Shown: positions 16,728 to 25,611 of the stretch, in pieces
How positions within the stretch are numbered: the stretch's first letter is position 1
How the letters are laid out: the number at the start of each line of letters is the position of its first letter
Assembly (NCBI RefSeq): GCF_027484705.1
Contig: NZ_JAIXSL010000007.1
Span: forward strand, 310,001 to 374,000
Direction: 5' to 3'
DNA: 64,000 bases
Origin: Flavobacterium sp.
Lineage (GTDB): Bacteria; Bacteroidota; Bacteroidia; Flavobacteriales; Flavobacteriaceae
The notes under the pieces: generated by a model
The model's database searches: none
Seen by the model: the letters and a program-made list of their open reading frames with translations, nothing else
What the model was told of the DNA's origin: nothing
Position numbers and translations under genes: made by a program

Positions 16728-17702
16728 ATGAAAAATTTAATCCATAAAATCACTTGCTGCGTCGCAGTACTTGGATTTATCACTTTAACGATGGCTCAGG
16801 AATCTTCTACGAGTGCCGGTGCTCTGGGCAGAGTTTCCATTACTCCTTATGTTCCGGACCAACTCGAAGGTTTGCCTTCAGGTGCCTCGAACATGTTAAT
16901 GAATAAACTAAACCAAATCGTTACGGCCAATGGAATTTCAGGCAATGCCAACTCCAGATTTATCATTACGCCGGATATTGATGTGGCTACTAAAGATCTG
17001 TTGGGTACGGCTCCTCCGATGACCGCGTTAACTTTAAATGTAAATTTTTACATCGGTGACGGCTACGAAGGAAAAAAATACGCCACGCAAACCGTGACTG
17101 TAAAAGGCGTCGGAATCAATGAAACCAAAGCTTACATGGATGCCATCAAGAACATCAAACCCAACGATGCCGGAATTCAGAGTTTCGTTTCCGGAGCCAA
17201 AACCAAAATCATCAATTACTACAATGAAAGATGCGGTCAGATTATCAATGAGGCTAAAGCTCTGGAATCTCAATCGAATTTCGAAGGCGCTCTAATGAAA
17301 CTGACCTCTGTGCCTGAAGAAGCTACGGAATGCTACAACAAAAGTATGGCGGCGGTAGCTCCTTTGTGGAAAAAGTATATCGAACGCGATTGCAAACTCA
17401 AAATGAGTGAAGCCAACACCAAATGGAACGCCAACCAAAGCTGGGAAACGGCGAATGAAGTGGGTGGTATCTTGAGTTCCATTGATCCTGAAGCGTCTTG
17501 CTACAAAGAAGCTAAAGCGTTAAACGACAAAATCGGAAAACGCGTACTGGAAATCGACAAAAGAGAATGGAACTACAAAATGGAAATTGATGTGAACCTC
17601 GAAAGAGACCGCATCAAAGCCATCCGCGATATCGGTGTAGCCTACGGAAACGGACAACCAAAAAGTGTCGCTTACAACATTATCGGTTGGGGACACCACT
17701 AA
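16728..17702 (+). CDS. exported protein with central helical repeat region (operon gene 6)
   Basis: 324 residues with a signal peptide (ending near TMAQ). Residues ~30-140 are alpha/beta (GRVSITPYVPDQLEGLP, SRFIITPDIDVATKD, PMTALTLNVNFYIGDG). Residues ~150-290 look like TPR-type helices (ALESQSNFEGALMKLTSVP, ANTKWNANQSWETANEVGG), and regularly placed Cys residues may pair. The first part has the strand pattern of CsgG/GNA1162-like proteins. It is the last gene, followed by a strong terminator, and starts 12 nt after gene 5. Confidence 0.65.
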   Translation: MKNLIHKITCCVAVLGFITLTMAQESSTSAGALGRVSITPYVPDQLEGLPSGASNMLMNKLNQIVTANGISGNANSRFIITPDIDVATKDLLGTAPPMTALTLNVNFYIGDGYEGKKYATQTVTVKGVGINETKAYMDAIKNIKPNDAGIQSFVSGAKTKIINYYNERCGQIINEAKALESQSNFEGALMKLTSVPEEATECYNKSMAAVAPLWKKYIERDCKLKMSEANTKWNANQSWETANEVGGILSSIDPEASCYKEAKALNDKIGKRVLEIDKREWNYKMEIDVNLERDRIKAIRDIGVAYGNGQPKSVAYNIIGWGHH

Positions 17703-17716
17703 AAATTTCTTTACCG

Positions 17717-17755
17717 AAAAAACCTCGATTCGTAAATGTATCGAGGTTTTTTTTT
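17717..17755 (+). terminator. intrinsic terminator of the exported operon
   Basis: CCTCGAT (17723-17729) / ATCGAGG (17740-17746), extended by A/T pairs, is followed by nine T. Confidence 0.9.
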
Positions 17756-17798
17756 ACCAAAAAGTAGCTAGGAACAATTCGATTCATTAAATTTAGCC

Positions 17799-18446
17799 AT
17801 GTTTAAATCCAAAAAAGACACCGTATATGTTGTACTCGCGGGCATTTTCATCACCAACGCTGTAGTCGCAGAATTGATTGGCGGAAAACTGATTCATGTG
17901 GGTTCAGCCGTCATGAGTGTGGGCATATTGCCTTGGCCGGTCGTTTTTGTAACTACCGATTTGATCAATGAGTATTTCGGGGAAAAAGGCGTACGCAAAC
18001 TTTCTTTAATCACCGCAAGCCTGATTGCTTATTGCTTTGTATTGCTCTATGCAGCATTAAAAATCCCTGCCGTGAATGGCCCGAATCTGGTCAGCGACGC
18101 TCAATTTACCGCCGTTTTCGGGCAAAGCATGTGGATCATTGTAGGAAGCATCACCGCGTTTATGGTGTCACAATTAATCGATGTGAGCATTTTTCATTTT
18201 GTAAAGAACCGAACGGGCAACAAAATGATTTGGCTCAGAAGTACCGGTTCGACAGTAATCTCACAGCTTTTTGATAGTTTCATCGTGCTCGGCATTGCCT
18301 TCTGGATGACCGGCAAAATGACGACCGAAGTTTTTATTATATCGGCTTTTACGGGTTATTTTGTGAAACTCATCATTGCCATCTTATTGACACCGTTGAT
18401 TTATCTCGGACACAGTTTAATTGAAAAATACATTCACGCTAACTAA
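17799..18446 (+). CDS. yhhQ: queuosine precursor transporter (YhhQ/VUT family)
   Basis: 215 residues with six or so hydrophobic helices. Family signatures are NAVVAELIGGKLI near the N-terminus, WPVVFVTTDLINEYFGEKGVRKL (TDLINEYFG is the hallmark), and TGSTVISQLFDSFIV. These inner-membrane proteins take up 7-cyano- or 7-aminomethyl-7-deazaguanine for queuosine tRNA modification. The tag start codon follows its stop directly, so the two are co-transcribed. Confidence 0.88.
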   Translation: MFKSKKDTVYVVLAGIFITNAVVAELIGGKLIHVGSAVMSVGILPWPVVFVTTDLINEYFGEKGVRKLSLITASLIAYCFVLLYAALKIPAVNGPNLVSDAQFTAVFGQSMWIIVGSITAFMVSQLIDVSIFHFVKNRTGNKMIWLRSTGSTVISQLFDSFIVLGIAFWMTGKMTTEVFIISAFTGYFVKLIIAILLTPLIYLGHSLIEKYIHAN

Positions 18447-19010
18447 ATGGAAACCAAAATACGCTGCGCCTGGTGCGAAAAGGATGATTTATACCGCGAT
18501 TATCACGACAACGAATGGGGAAATCCGGTTTACGACGATGACAAATTATTCGAATTCCTGGTTCTGGAAACCTTTCAGGCCGGCTTGAGTTGGTATACGA
18601 TTCTCAAAAAACGCGACAATTTCCGCAAGGCTTTTGATGATTTTGATTATAAAAAAGTAGCACAATATGAAGAACCGAAAGTACAGCAATTGTTGTTGGA
18701 TGAAGGTATCATACGCAATCAGCTTAAGATTCGAGGCACGATTGCTAATGCCATTGCGTTTATAAAAGTGCAGGAAGAATTCGGTAGTTTCTCCAAATAC
18801 ATCTGGGGATTTGTAAACCACAAACCGATTGTCAACAACCTGAAATCGACATCAGAAATTAAAGCCACTACTGAAATTTCAGATATTCTTAGTAAAGATT
18901 TAAAGAAACGCGGTTTCAAGTTCGTAGGCTCAACGGTAGTTTATGCGCACATGCAAGCCACCGGAATGGTTGATGATCATATGGCGGATTGCTGGAAAAA
19001 AACTAAATAG
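18447..19010 (+). CDS. tag: DNA-3-methyladenine glycosylase I
   Basis: 187 residues, full length for Tag. Zinc-site and base-pocket signatures are present: RCAWCEKDDLYRDYHDNEWG at the N-terminus, ETFQAGLSWYTILKKRDNFR, and KRGFKFVGSTVVYAHMQATG with the C-terminal DDHMADC. It removes 3-methyladenine from alkylated DNA. It follows yhhQ without a gap, and its 3' end overlaps the convergent aat gene by 8 nt. Confidence 0.95.
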   Translation: METKIRCAWCEKDDLYRDYHDNEWGNPVYDDDKLFEFLVLETFQAGLSWYTILKKRDNFRKAFDDFDYKKVAQYEEPKVQQLLLDEGIIRNQLKIRGTIANAIAFIKVQEEFGSFSKYIWGFVNHKPIVNNLKSTSEIKATTEISDILSKDLKKRGFKFVGSTVVYAHMQATGMVDDHMADCWKKTK

Positions 19011-19647
19011 GTTTTCCATTTAATATTGCCATGAATTCCATTCGGTCGATTTCACGGCAACCCAAACTTTCGAGATGTTCATTATAAACTTGGCAATCCA
19101 ACAAGCGGTAATTTTCTGATTTCAATTGATTCACCAAACTGATGAAAGCGGCTTTCGAAGCATTCGACACCAGCGAAAACATACTTTCGCCACAAAACAT
19201 ATGACCCAGATTGATACCATACAAACCGCCCACCAAACGCTCGCCTTCCCAAACCTCAACTGATTTTGCAAAGCCAAGTTCGTTTAGTTTACAATACGCT
19301 TCAATCATTTCATTGGTAATCCATGTACCGGTCTGCCCATCGCGTTTGACGTTTTTACAATTCGAAATCACTTCCCTGAAATTTTGGTTGAAAGTGACTC
19401 TGAATAAGCCGCGATTCAGAACATTGCGCATGCTTTTCGACACTTTGAGTTCGTCTAAAAACAACACCATTCTAGGGTTAGGCGACCACCAAAGTATCGG
19501 TTGATTGTCTTCAAACCACGGAAAAATGCCGCTTCTATAAGCCAACAGCAACCGCTCAGACGATAAATCACCACCAAAAGCAAGAATGCCTTCTGGAGAA
19601 GCGGTTTCAACTGCCGGAAAATAAAGTGCTTTAGAAACGTGATACAT
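19003..19647 (-). CDS. aat: leucyl/phenylalanyl-tRNA-protein transferase
   Basis: 214 residues. Motifs of the family are FPAVETASPEGILAFGGDLS, GIFPWFEDNQPILWWSPNPRMVL, GTWITNEMIEAYCKLNELGFAKSVEVW and LVGGLYGINLGHMFCGESMFS. It adds Leu or Phe to N-terminal Lys or Arg and feeds proteins to the ClpS/ClpAP N-end-rule pathway. Convergent with tag. Confidence 0.96.
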   Translation of the reverse strand: MYHVSKALYFPAVETASPEGILAFGGDLSSERLLLAYRSGIFPWFEDNQPILWWSPNPRMVLFLDELKVSKSMRNVLNRGLFRVTFNQNFREVISNCKNVKRDGQTGTWITNEMIEAYCKLNELGFAKSVEVWEGERLVGGLYGINLGHMFCGESMFSLVSNASKAAFISLVNQLKSENYRLLDCQVYNEHLESLGCREIDRMEFMAILNGKPI

Positions 19648-19676
19648 TGGAATTACAATTTGTCGGCAATATACTA

Positions 19677-19717
19677 AACAAAAAATCAGAAACTAGTCGT
19701 TGCTAATTTCTGATTTT
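19677..19717 (-). terminator. intrinsic terminator after DUF3127 gene
   Basis: AAAATCAGAAA (19682-19692) / TTTCTGATTTT (19707-19717) is followed, read on the minus strand, by a T-run. It lies 28 nt past the stop at 19745. Confidence 0.75.
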
Positions 19718-19744
19718 CTATATAAGCTTTGTCTCTTCTTTATC

Positions 19745-20119
19745 TTAGAAAGGCAAATCGTCGTGCTCTTCTTCGGTAAAACTCGGGGCCGGTTCAAAAG
19801 CTTGAGCCGTTGGCATTGGCGGTGCTTGTTGTGGTGCTTCGGCTTGAAGTTTTCCAATTCTCCAACCTTGGATGGTGTTGAAGTAAACGGTTTCTCCTTG
19901 TGGATTGACCCATTCTCTTCCTCTCAAATTGATATCGATTTTCACGGCTTCACCTACAGCGAAACCATTGAGCAAATCGCATTTGTCCTGTACGAACTGC
20001 ACCAATATGTGTTGTGGATATTGCTCATCTGTAGTCACGACCACATCTCTTTTTCTGAATCCTGACGAACCCACTTCTTTGGTGGTATCGATCATTTTAA
20101 TTTTCCCTGTAACTTCCAT
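19745..20119 (-). CDS. DUF3127 domain-containing protein
   Basis: 124 residues. It matches the DUF3127 family of Bacteroidota: MEVTGKIKMIDTTKEVGSSGFRKRDVVVTT, YPQHILVQFVQDKCDLLNG, GEAVKIDINLRGREWVNPQGE and YFNTIQGWRIGK. The fold resembles OB-fold single-stranded nucleic-acid-binding proteins, and the acidic tail ending EEHDDLPF recalls the SSB tail (DDDIPF type) that recruits partners. The exact role is unknown; nucleic-acid binding is inference. Confidence 0.85.
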   Translation of the reverse strand: MEVTGKIKMIDTTKEVGSSGFRKRDVVVTTDEQYPQHILVQFVQDKCDLLNGFAVGEAVKIDINLRGREWVNPQGETVYFNTIQGWRIGKLQAEAPQQAPPMPTAQAFEPAPSFTEEEHDDLPF

Positions 20120-20141
20120 CTGCTAAAAATTTTATTGTTGA

Positions 20142-21029
20142 TTATTTTTTTGAAACTGTTTTGGCCAGCAAGACTTTCCAGGCTGAAATCACATCTTGTT
20201 GGTTAAGATATTCTTTGGTTTTCTGATGAATTTTAATCTCATCATCACCACTTAAAATGCCTTTGACAGCAAAATTTTCCTTTACAAATATAGCAACTTC
20301 TTCCGGCGTAGGCAAGGCTTCGATATTGCCCAACATTCCTAAATCATTACCATTGAAAATGCTGCTTTTCTTGATGAAATCCGGAATCGCATCGACACCA
20401 ATCCCAAGATTGGCAATGGGTTTCGGTACTTCAAACAAGCCTTGGTTGGAACGCGAATACCAGTTGCTGCCCAAGCGCGCCACGAGATCGATTTTGTGTT
20501 GGTCTATGTTGCCGTTCGCATCGAGGATTTTTTCGTCGATATGAATTTTGACAACTTCACAGATGATTAAGTTTCCCGCGCCACCTTCTGTTCCGAGCGC
20601 TATAATTTCATTGACTTTACATTCGAACTGTACCGGAGATTCCTTCACGCGATAAGGTTTTACAATATCGGATGGAATTTGCGTAAGCCCGGATTTTACA
20701 AACTCATTGACACCATCAGCATATTCGGTACTCGACAAGGAAGCCTGCTGCACAATATCATAGTTCACAATATTGATGACAACTTCTCTTGTCGCTTCCG
20801 CATTGATCAAAGTATGTTTGGTCGTATTGTCGCGGACGCGGCGTGCCGGTGAAAAAATCAGAATCGGCGGATTGGAACTGAACACATTGAAAAAACTGAA
20901 CGGCGAAAGATTAGGTTTTCCGCTGGCACTCAAGGTACTTGCAAACGCAATTGGACGCGGCGCAACAGCACTTTGCAAATAAGCTTGAAGTTTGAGTGGC
21001 GTTAAGTCTTTGGGTTCGATGCTAAGCAT
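20142..21029 (-). CDS. flavin reductase family protein (FMN-binding split barrel)
   Basis: 295 residues from the ATG at 21029 (MLSIEPKDLTP); the upstream ATG at 21074 adds a non-conserved segment. Family motifs are SAVAPRPIAFASTLSASGKPNLSPFSFFNVFSSNPP and RVRDNTTKHTLINAEATREVVINIV (FMN-binding). Such proteins reduce FMN or act as flavin-dependent enzymes; the substrate is unknown. A TATTTTTG element at 21048-21055 (minus strand) could be its -7 box, although no TTG is at the right spacing. Confidence 0.82.
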   Translation of the reverse strand: MLSIEPKDLTPLKLQAYLQSAVAPRPIAFASTLSASGKPNLSPFSFFNVFSSNPPILIFSPARRVRDNTTKHTLINAEATREVVINIVNYDIVQQASLSSTEYADGVNEFVKSGLTQIPSDIVKPYRVKESPVQFECKVNEIIALGTEGGAGNLIICEVVKIHIDEKILDANGNIDQHKIDLVARLGSNWYSRSNQGLFEVPKPIANLGIGVDAIPDFIKKSSIFNGNDLGMLGNIEALPTPEEVAIFVKENFAVKGILSGDDEIKIHQKTKEYLNQQDVISAWKVLLAKTVSKK

Positions 21030-21136
21030 GATTTTGTTCGGTTTCGACAAAAATAGCAAATAGGAATACGCCACAGGAATTGCTGTTGATAAGATGGCTG
21101 TTTGTTGAAAAGTATTCGTGTGATTTACGGAATGCC

Positions 21137-21222
21137 CTAGCCCTGATGGCAGTGGTTATCCTTTTGCGGCGGCGTTCGCCGCAAAAGATATGAACGTACA
21201 GCAGGATTAAGCTTCTAAAAAT
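21137..21222 (+). repeat. dispersed hairpin repeat, copy B
   Basis: TAGCCCTGAT, then CTTTTGCGGCG-GCGTT-CGCCGCAAAAG (perfect 11-bp stem), then AGCAGGATTAAGCTTCT and A-run. The outer helix is CCTG/CAGG. It is the main content of the 366-bp gap between the divergent flavin reductase and amylase genes; the rest of that gap is AT-rich with no recognised feature. Confidence 0.88.
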
Positions 21223-21395
21223 TCTAGCCGCAAAAGGCAACACATTTTTTTATCAACAATTGAGGCAACTATAACGTTTTAGTTGATTTTTCACAGCATA
21301 AAAACACATTATTCAAAGAAGCTCTTAAAAATATTTGAATTTTATTGTTAATTTCATAAAAATTAAACGCAATTCTAAACCTAACCGACCTTAAA

Positions 21396-24302
21396 ATGAA
21401 CCCAAAATTATCTTTAAAAAAGTTTGTCTTTTCGATGGCATGTTGGTGCGTCGTTTCTTTATCAGCAATCCAAGCGCAATCTTCGACCAACGTAAATGAC
21501 ATCATGTTACAAGCTTTTGGCTGGGACGTGCATACGCAATTACCTGTAGCCAATGAAGGCGGGCTTTACAACTATTTAAAAAACCGTTCGGGCAATTTTG
21601 CTACTGCCGGTTTTAATGTCATCTGGTTGCCACCACCTAGCAGATCGACTGGCGGCGTGGGCTATATTCCTACAGAACTCTTCAATTTCTCACAGACCGT
21701 TTATGGTTCGGAGGCGCAATTGAGAGCCTTATTGACGGCTTTCAACACGAGCACACCGAGAATCCATCCGATGGCGGATATTGTGGTGAATCATCGAGGC
21801 GGCACCACTAATTGGACTGATTTTACTAATCCTACTTGGGATTGCCATTCGATAACGAGCAATGACGAAGCTAATTTTGGAACCATCACAGGCGTCAGGC
21901 CTTGCGGAACTCCGGACACCGGAGAAGATTTTAATGGCGGAAGAGATTTGGATCATACCAATTTACAAGTACAAAACGGCGTCAAAGAATACCTCACAAG
22001 ACTCAAAGCTTTAGGATTTGACAGCTGGCGTTGGGATGTGGCGAAAGGGTTTTCTGCAGGGTTTTTTGGGGATTACATCAATTCCTCATCGCCTTATGCT
22101 TCTGTTGGAGAATATTGGGACGGCAATTCTGCAACCTTAAAATCTTGGATTAACGGGACCGGAAGCAGATCGGCTGCGTTTGATTTTGCTTTGTATTATA
22201 ATGCTTTGCAACCCGCGATTAACAGTGGGAATTATGCCGCACTTTCGGGAAATCCTGGATTGGCAGGACAATTTGGTTATGCGGACAAAGCCGTTACTTT
22301 CATTGACAACCACGATACTTTTGTGAAACCAGGCAGTTTTGTAACGAGCGACAATATCATGAAAGGTTACGCATTCATCCTGACGCATCCGGGCATTCCG
22401 TGTGTTTTCTTTCCGCATTATTTTGGCGGGACTTTCAGCAAAGACGGTGTGACGGTGGCTTATACTTCGAATCAGGCAGCGATTGACAAACTCATGGCGA
22501 TCAGAAGAAACAATGGTATTAATGCATACAGTTCCGTTGTCGTTTCGAATGCAAGTTCGTTTTATTCAGCCACTATTGACAATAAAGTCGTGGTGAAAAT
22601 CGGCCCAGGATTGTGGAATCCCGGAACCGGTTGGGTTTTAAAAACCTCCGGAACCGATTATGCCGTTTGGGAAAGAGAAACCGTGACGGATGTACCAAGT
22701 TTAGCGATTGCACCAATTGGTGGAAGTTTTGTCAACGGAACTACTGTCAATGTCGTATTAACGGCCAACAACAGCGCTTCGACCATCTATTATACTTTGG
22801 ATGGCTCAACACCGACAACGGCTTCTGCTTCTGCGATAGGTACAAAATCATTGGCCATTACAAGCGCGGCAACTTTAAAAGCATTTGTTCGAAATACTGC
22901 TGGAGTTAGTTCTGCTGTAAGCAGTCAGGTTTATAATTTTACCACGCCGCCTACTTTCATGGTCTATTTCAAAAAACCAACGAATTGGAATGCGGCCGTC
23001 AAAATCTATTATTGGTCTCCAACCGGAACCGCTCCAGCAGTCACTTGGCCTGGCGTAGCAATGACATTGGATTGCGGCGATTGGTATAAATTTACTTTCC
23101 CTTCAACCGTAAGCGCTTCTAATTTGTTATTCAATGACGGTACATTGCAAACTCCTGATTTAAATGCTACTGCTGGCTTACGTTATTATGACAATGCCTG
23201 GTTAGCTTCTGAACCAACGAACCGTTGTCCGGCCATTGCTCCTGTGCTCACGGTATCCCAAGCTGGCGGTACGTTTACGAGCGGATCAACTGTAAATGTT
23301 GTGCTCACTGCCAACGTAAATACCTCAACCATCTACTATACTTTAGACGGCTCTACACCAACAACAGCTTCTGCATCTGCAGTGGGAACAAAATCATTAG
23401 CCATTACGAGCACGACCACGTTGAAAGCCTTCGTTAGAAACACATCCGGTGTAAGCACAGCAGTAAGAACCGAAGTGTATACTTTTACCAATCCAACGCC
23501 TTTTACGGTTTATTTCAAGAAACCAGCCAATTGGGGCAGCGCGGTTAAGATCTACTATTGGAATACTACCGGAACTGCTACGGCTGTAACTTGGCCCGGG
23601 TTTTCGATGACTCTGGATTGTGGTAATTGGTATAAATTTACGTTCCCGGCAGCAGTTAGTGCGTCGAGCATCATTTTCAATGACGGCACATTGCAAACCG
23701 CTGATTTAACAGCCACAGCAGGCATTCGTTATTACGATAACGCTTGGTTAAGTGCAGAACCGGCCAACCGATGCCCAACTTCTATGACTGTTTATTTCAA
23801 ACCGCCAACGACTTGGACTGTGGCACCAAAAATCCATTACTGGAATGCGATTCCGGCGGGAAGTGTCGCCAATACCACCTGGCCAGGAAATACGATGGTT
23901 GCTGATGTGAATGGCTTTTACAAATACACTATTGTCGGGCCTACATCGGTCAATATCGTCTTCAATAACGGCAGCATGGGTACTGGAAACCAGACGCCCG
24001 ATTTGCTGAACAAAACCAATGGCTATTCTTATACTTGGGGAGCTGCGGCCAGAATGATTGGAGATGAAATTTCAATGAAACCGGCTATTATTTATCCCAA
24101 TCCGGTAATTGATGTACTTCAGATAAATACTGAATCAAAAATTAATCATTTCAAAATCCTCAACATTCAAGGCACCATTTTAAAAGAAGGGAAACCCATC
24201 GACAACACTATCAACTTGAATGATTTAAGTTCGGGGCTTTACTTTTTGCAAATGAAATACGAAAATGGGCAGGAAGAAATCCAGAGGGTTTTGAAAAAAT
24301 AA
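21396..24302 (+). CDS. secreted alpha-amylase (GH13) with starch-binding-like modules and T9SS sorting domain
   Basis: 968 residues. After a signal peptide (ends near IQAQ) comes a GH13 TIM-barrel domain (~33-430). The nucleophile is Asp214 in WRWDVAKG, the acid/base Glu239 in SVGEYWD, and the transition-state Asp307 in FIDNHDT; the calcium/substrate region is MADIVVNHRGG. Two CHB_HEX_C-like modules (YYTLDGSTPTTASAS, near 438-515 and 618-700) alternate with starch-binding CBM26-like modules (VYFKKP..W, IYYW, WPG, near 523-610 and 702-790); a third CBM-like module is near 798-880. The last ~75 residues (IIYPNPVIDVLQI onward) are a T9SS type A sorting domain. It should hydrolyse alpha-1,4-glucan outside the cell. 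No susC/susD pair is adjacent. Confidence 0.93.
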   Translation: MNPKLSLKKFVFSMACWCVVSLSAIQAQSSTNVNDIMLQAFGWDVHTQLPVANEGGLYNYLKNRSGNFATAGFNVIWLPPPSRSTGGVGYIPTELFNFSQTVYGSEAQLRALLTAFNTSTPRIHPMADIVVNHRGGTTNWTDFTNPTWDCHSITSNDEANFGTITGVRPCGTPDTGEDFNGGRDLDHTNLQVQNGVKEYLTRLKALGFDSWRWDVAKGFSAGFFGDYINSSSPYASVGEYWDGNSATLKSWINGTGSRSAAFDFALYYNALQPAINSGNYAALSGNPGLAGQFGYADKAVTFIDNHDTFVKPGSFVTSDNIMKGYAFILTHPGIPCVFFPHYFGGTFSKDGVTVAYTSNQAAIDKLMAIRRNNGINAYSSVVVSNASSFYSATIDNKVVVKIGPGLWNPGTGWVLKTSGTDYAVWERETVTDVPSLAIAPIGGSFVNGTTVNVVLTANNSASTIYYTLDGSTPTTASASAIGTKSLAITSAATLKAFVRNTAGVSSAVSSQVYNFTTPPTFMVYFKKPTNWNAAVKIYYWSPTGTAPAVTWPGVAMTLDCGDWYKFTFPSTVSASNLLFNDGTLQTPDLNATAGLRYYDNAWLASEPTNRCPAIAPVLTVSQAGGTFTSGSTVNVVLTANVNTSTIYYTLDGSTPTTASASAVGTKSLAITSTTTLKAFVRNTSGVSTAVRTEVYTFTNPTPFTVYFKKPANWGSAVKIYYWNTTGTATAVTWPGFSMTLDCGNWYKFTFPAAVSASSIIFNDGTLQTADLTATAGIRYYDNAWLSAEPANRCPTSMTVYFKPPTTWTVAPKIHYWNAIPAGSVANTTWPGNTMVADVNGFYKYTIVGPTSVNIVFNNGSMGTGNQTPDLLNKTNGYSYTWGAAARMIGDEISMKPAIIYPNPVIDVLQINTESKINHFKILNIQGTILKEGKPIDNTINLNDLSSGLYFLQMKYENGQEEIQRVLKK
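22698..23767 (+). repeat. two tandem module units inside the amylase gene
   Basis: Two ~540-bp units, each a CHB_HEX_C-like module plus a CBM26-like module, are clearly homologous at protein level (YYTLDGSTPTTASAS in both; KIYYW and WYKFTFP in both) but have diverged in DNA, so the duplication is old. A third partner CBM follows without its own CHB_HEX_C module. Confidence 0.8.
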
Positions 24303-24322
24303 CCACTTCAAAAATTAGGATT

Positions 24323-24356
24323 AAGGCTTAAACGGACTTCTGTTTAAGCCTTTTTT
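24323..24356 (+). terminator. intrinsic terminator of the amylase gene
   Basis: AAGGCTTAAAC (24323-24333) / GTTTAAGCCTT (24342-24352) is followed by T to 24356, 21 nt past the amylase stop. Confidence 0.9.
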
Positions 24357-24426
24357 AATGATTCGCCGGGCATATTTTACAATCGCAACAGAATTATTTC
24401 TTTATATTTATGGCTCAAATTGACTT

Positions 24427-25572
24427 ATGGAATTTTCGAACAGAAAAAATATCACACGCTGGGTTTTAATCGCCGCTTCGTTTGTAATCATCACCTTGAT
24501 CTTATGGAACACCTATACTTTCTTCCAGATTTTCAAAAATGAAGAACGCGTCAAAATGGAGCATTGGGCCGAGGCGCAGAAAACGCTCAACAATGCCGAT
24601 GTCAACGCTGATATAGAACTGCCTCTGAAAATCATACAGAATGCCACAATCCCAATTATCTTAACGGAAAACAACAAAATCCTCAGCACTAAAAATATTG
24701 ACGAAAGCATTCTTGAAGACACAGTAAAAGCTAAGGAGCTGCTTGCAAAACTCAAAAACCAGAACGACCCGATTGCGATTGAGTACGTGCCCGGAAAATT
24801 CCAATACTTGTATTACGGCGATTCTTCGTTACTTAACAAACTAAAATATTATCCGATTGCACTCGTGCTGATTATCGTTTTGTTTGGCGCCTTGGTTTAC
24901 AATTTCTACAAAAGCACCAAAATGGCGACGCAGAATAAACTCTGGGCCGGGATGGCAAAGGAAACCGCGCATCAGATTGGAACGCCGCTATCGTCTTTGA
25001 TTGGCTGGCTCGAAATCATGAAAGCTGACGATGTCGATCCGGTCACGATTTCGGAAATTGAAAAAGACATCATGCGCTTGCAGACCATCACGGATCGTTT
25101 TTCTAAAATCGGATCCGAACCGATATTGGAACCACGCGACATCATCAAGGAAACTTTAGAGTCGTATGATTATTTGCAGTCGCGCTTTTCGAAACAAGTG
25201 GTTTTCTCTTTTAAAGCACCGAAAAAACCCATCATGGTTTCATTGAATCCGGCTTTGCACAGCTGGACGATTGAGAATTTAGTAAAGAATGCGATCGATG
25301 CGATGAAAGGCAAAGGCAAACTCGCCGTAGTGATTGAAGATGACGGGAAATTCGTCAAAATAAAAGTATCGGATTCTGGAAAAGGCATTCCTAAAAACCA
25401 ATTCAAAAGCGTCTTCGAACCTGGCTTTACAACCAAAAAACGCGGTTGGGGTTTGGGTTTGTCACTCACCAAACGCATCGTAGAAGAATACCATAAAGGC
25501 AAAATAAAAGTGTTGAATTCTGAAGTGAATAAAGGAACGACGATGCAAGTGGTTTTTGAAAAAGTCGTTTAA
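24427..25572 (+). CDS. orphan sensor histidine kinase
   Basis: 381 residues. TM1 is ~12-34, a short periplasmic domain of about 100 residues follows, and TM2 is ~141-160. The phospho-acceptor is His182 in KETAHQIGTPLSSL. The ATPase domain has N-box ENLVKNAIDAM, G1 DSGKGIP, F-box FEPGFTTKK and G2 GWGLGLSL. It is membrane bound and should phosphorylate a response regulator, but none is encoded nearby, so its partner lies elsewhere. The signal is unknown. The HIT gene converges on its 3' end. Confidence 0.92.
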   Translation: MEFSNRKNITRWVLIAASFVIITLILWNTYTFFQIFKNEERVKMEHWAEAQKTLNNADVNADIELPLKIIQNATIPIILTENNKILSTKNIDESILEDTVKAKELLAKLKNQNDPIAIEYVPGKFQYLYYGDSSLLNKLKYYPIALVLIIVLFGALVYNFYKSTKMATQNKLWAGMAKETAHQIGTPLSSLIGWLEIMKADDVDPVTISEIEKDIMRLQTITDRFSKIGSEPILEPRDIIKETLESYDYLQSRFSKQVVFSFKAPKKPIMVSLNPALHSWTIENLVKNAIDAMKGKGKLAVVIEDDGKFVKIKVSDSGKGIPKNQFKSVFEPGFTTKKRGWGLGLSLTKRIVEEYHKGKIKVLNSEVNKGTTMQVVFEKVV

Positions 25573-25574
25573 AT

Positions 25575-25598
25575 AAAAAACCCGAACCTGAATTCGGG
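25575..25598 (-). terminator. intrinsic terminator of greA-HIT
   Basis: CCCGAA (25581-25586) / TTCGGG (25593-25598) is followed on the minus strand by six T (25575-25580). It serves the HIT gene that ends at 25612. Confidence 0.8.
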
Positions 25599-25611
25599 CT
25601 TAAAAAACTTC

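Noticed and set aside
21030..21395. Small gene in the gap between flavin reductase and amylase
   Set aside because: The 73-codon minus frame there is formed by the repeat element and has no conserved features.
24427..25572. Two-component system with a neighbouring response regulator
   Set aside because: No receiver-domain gene is found within several kilobases on either side.
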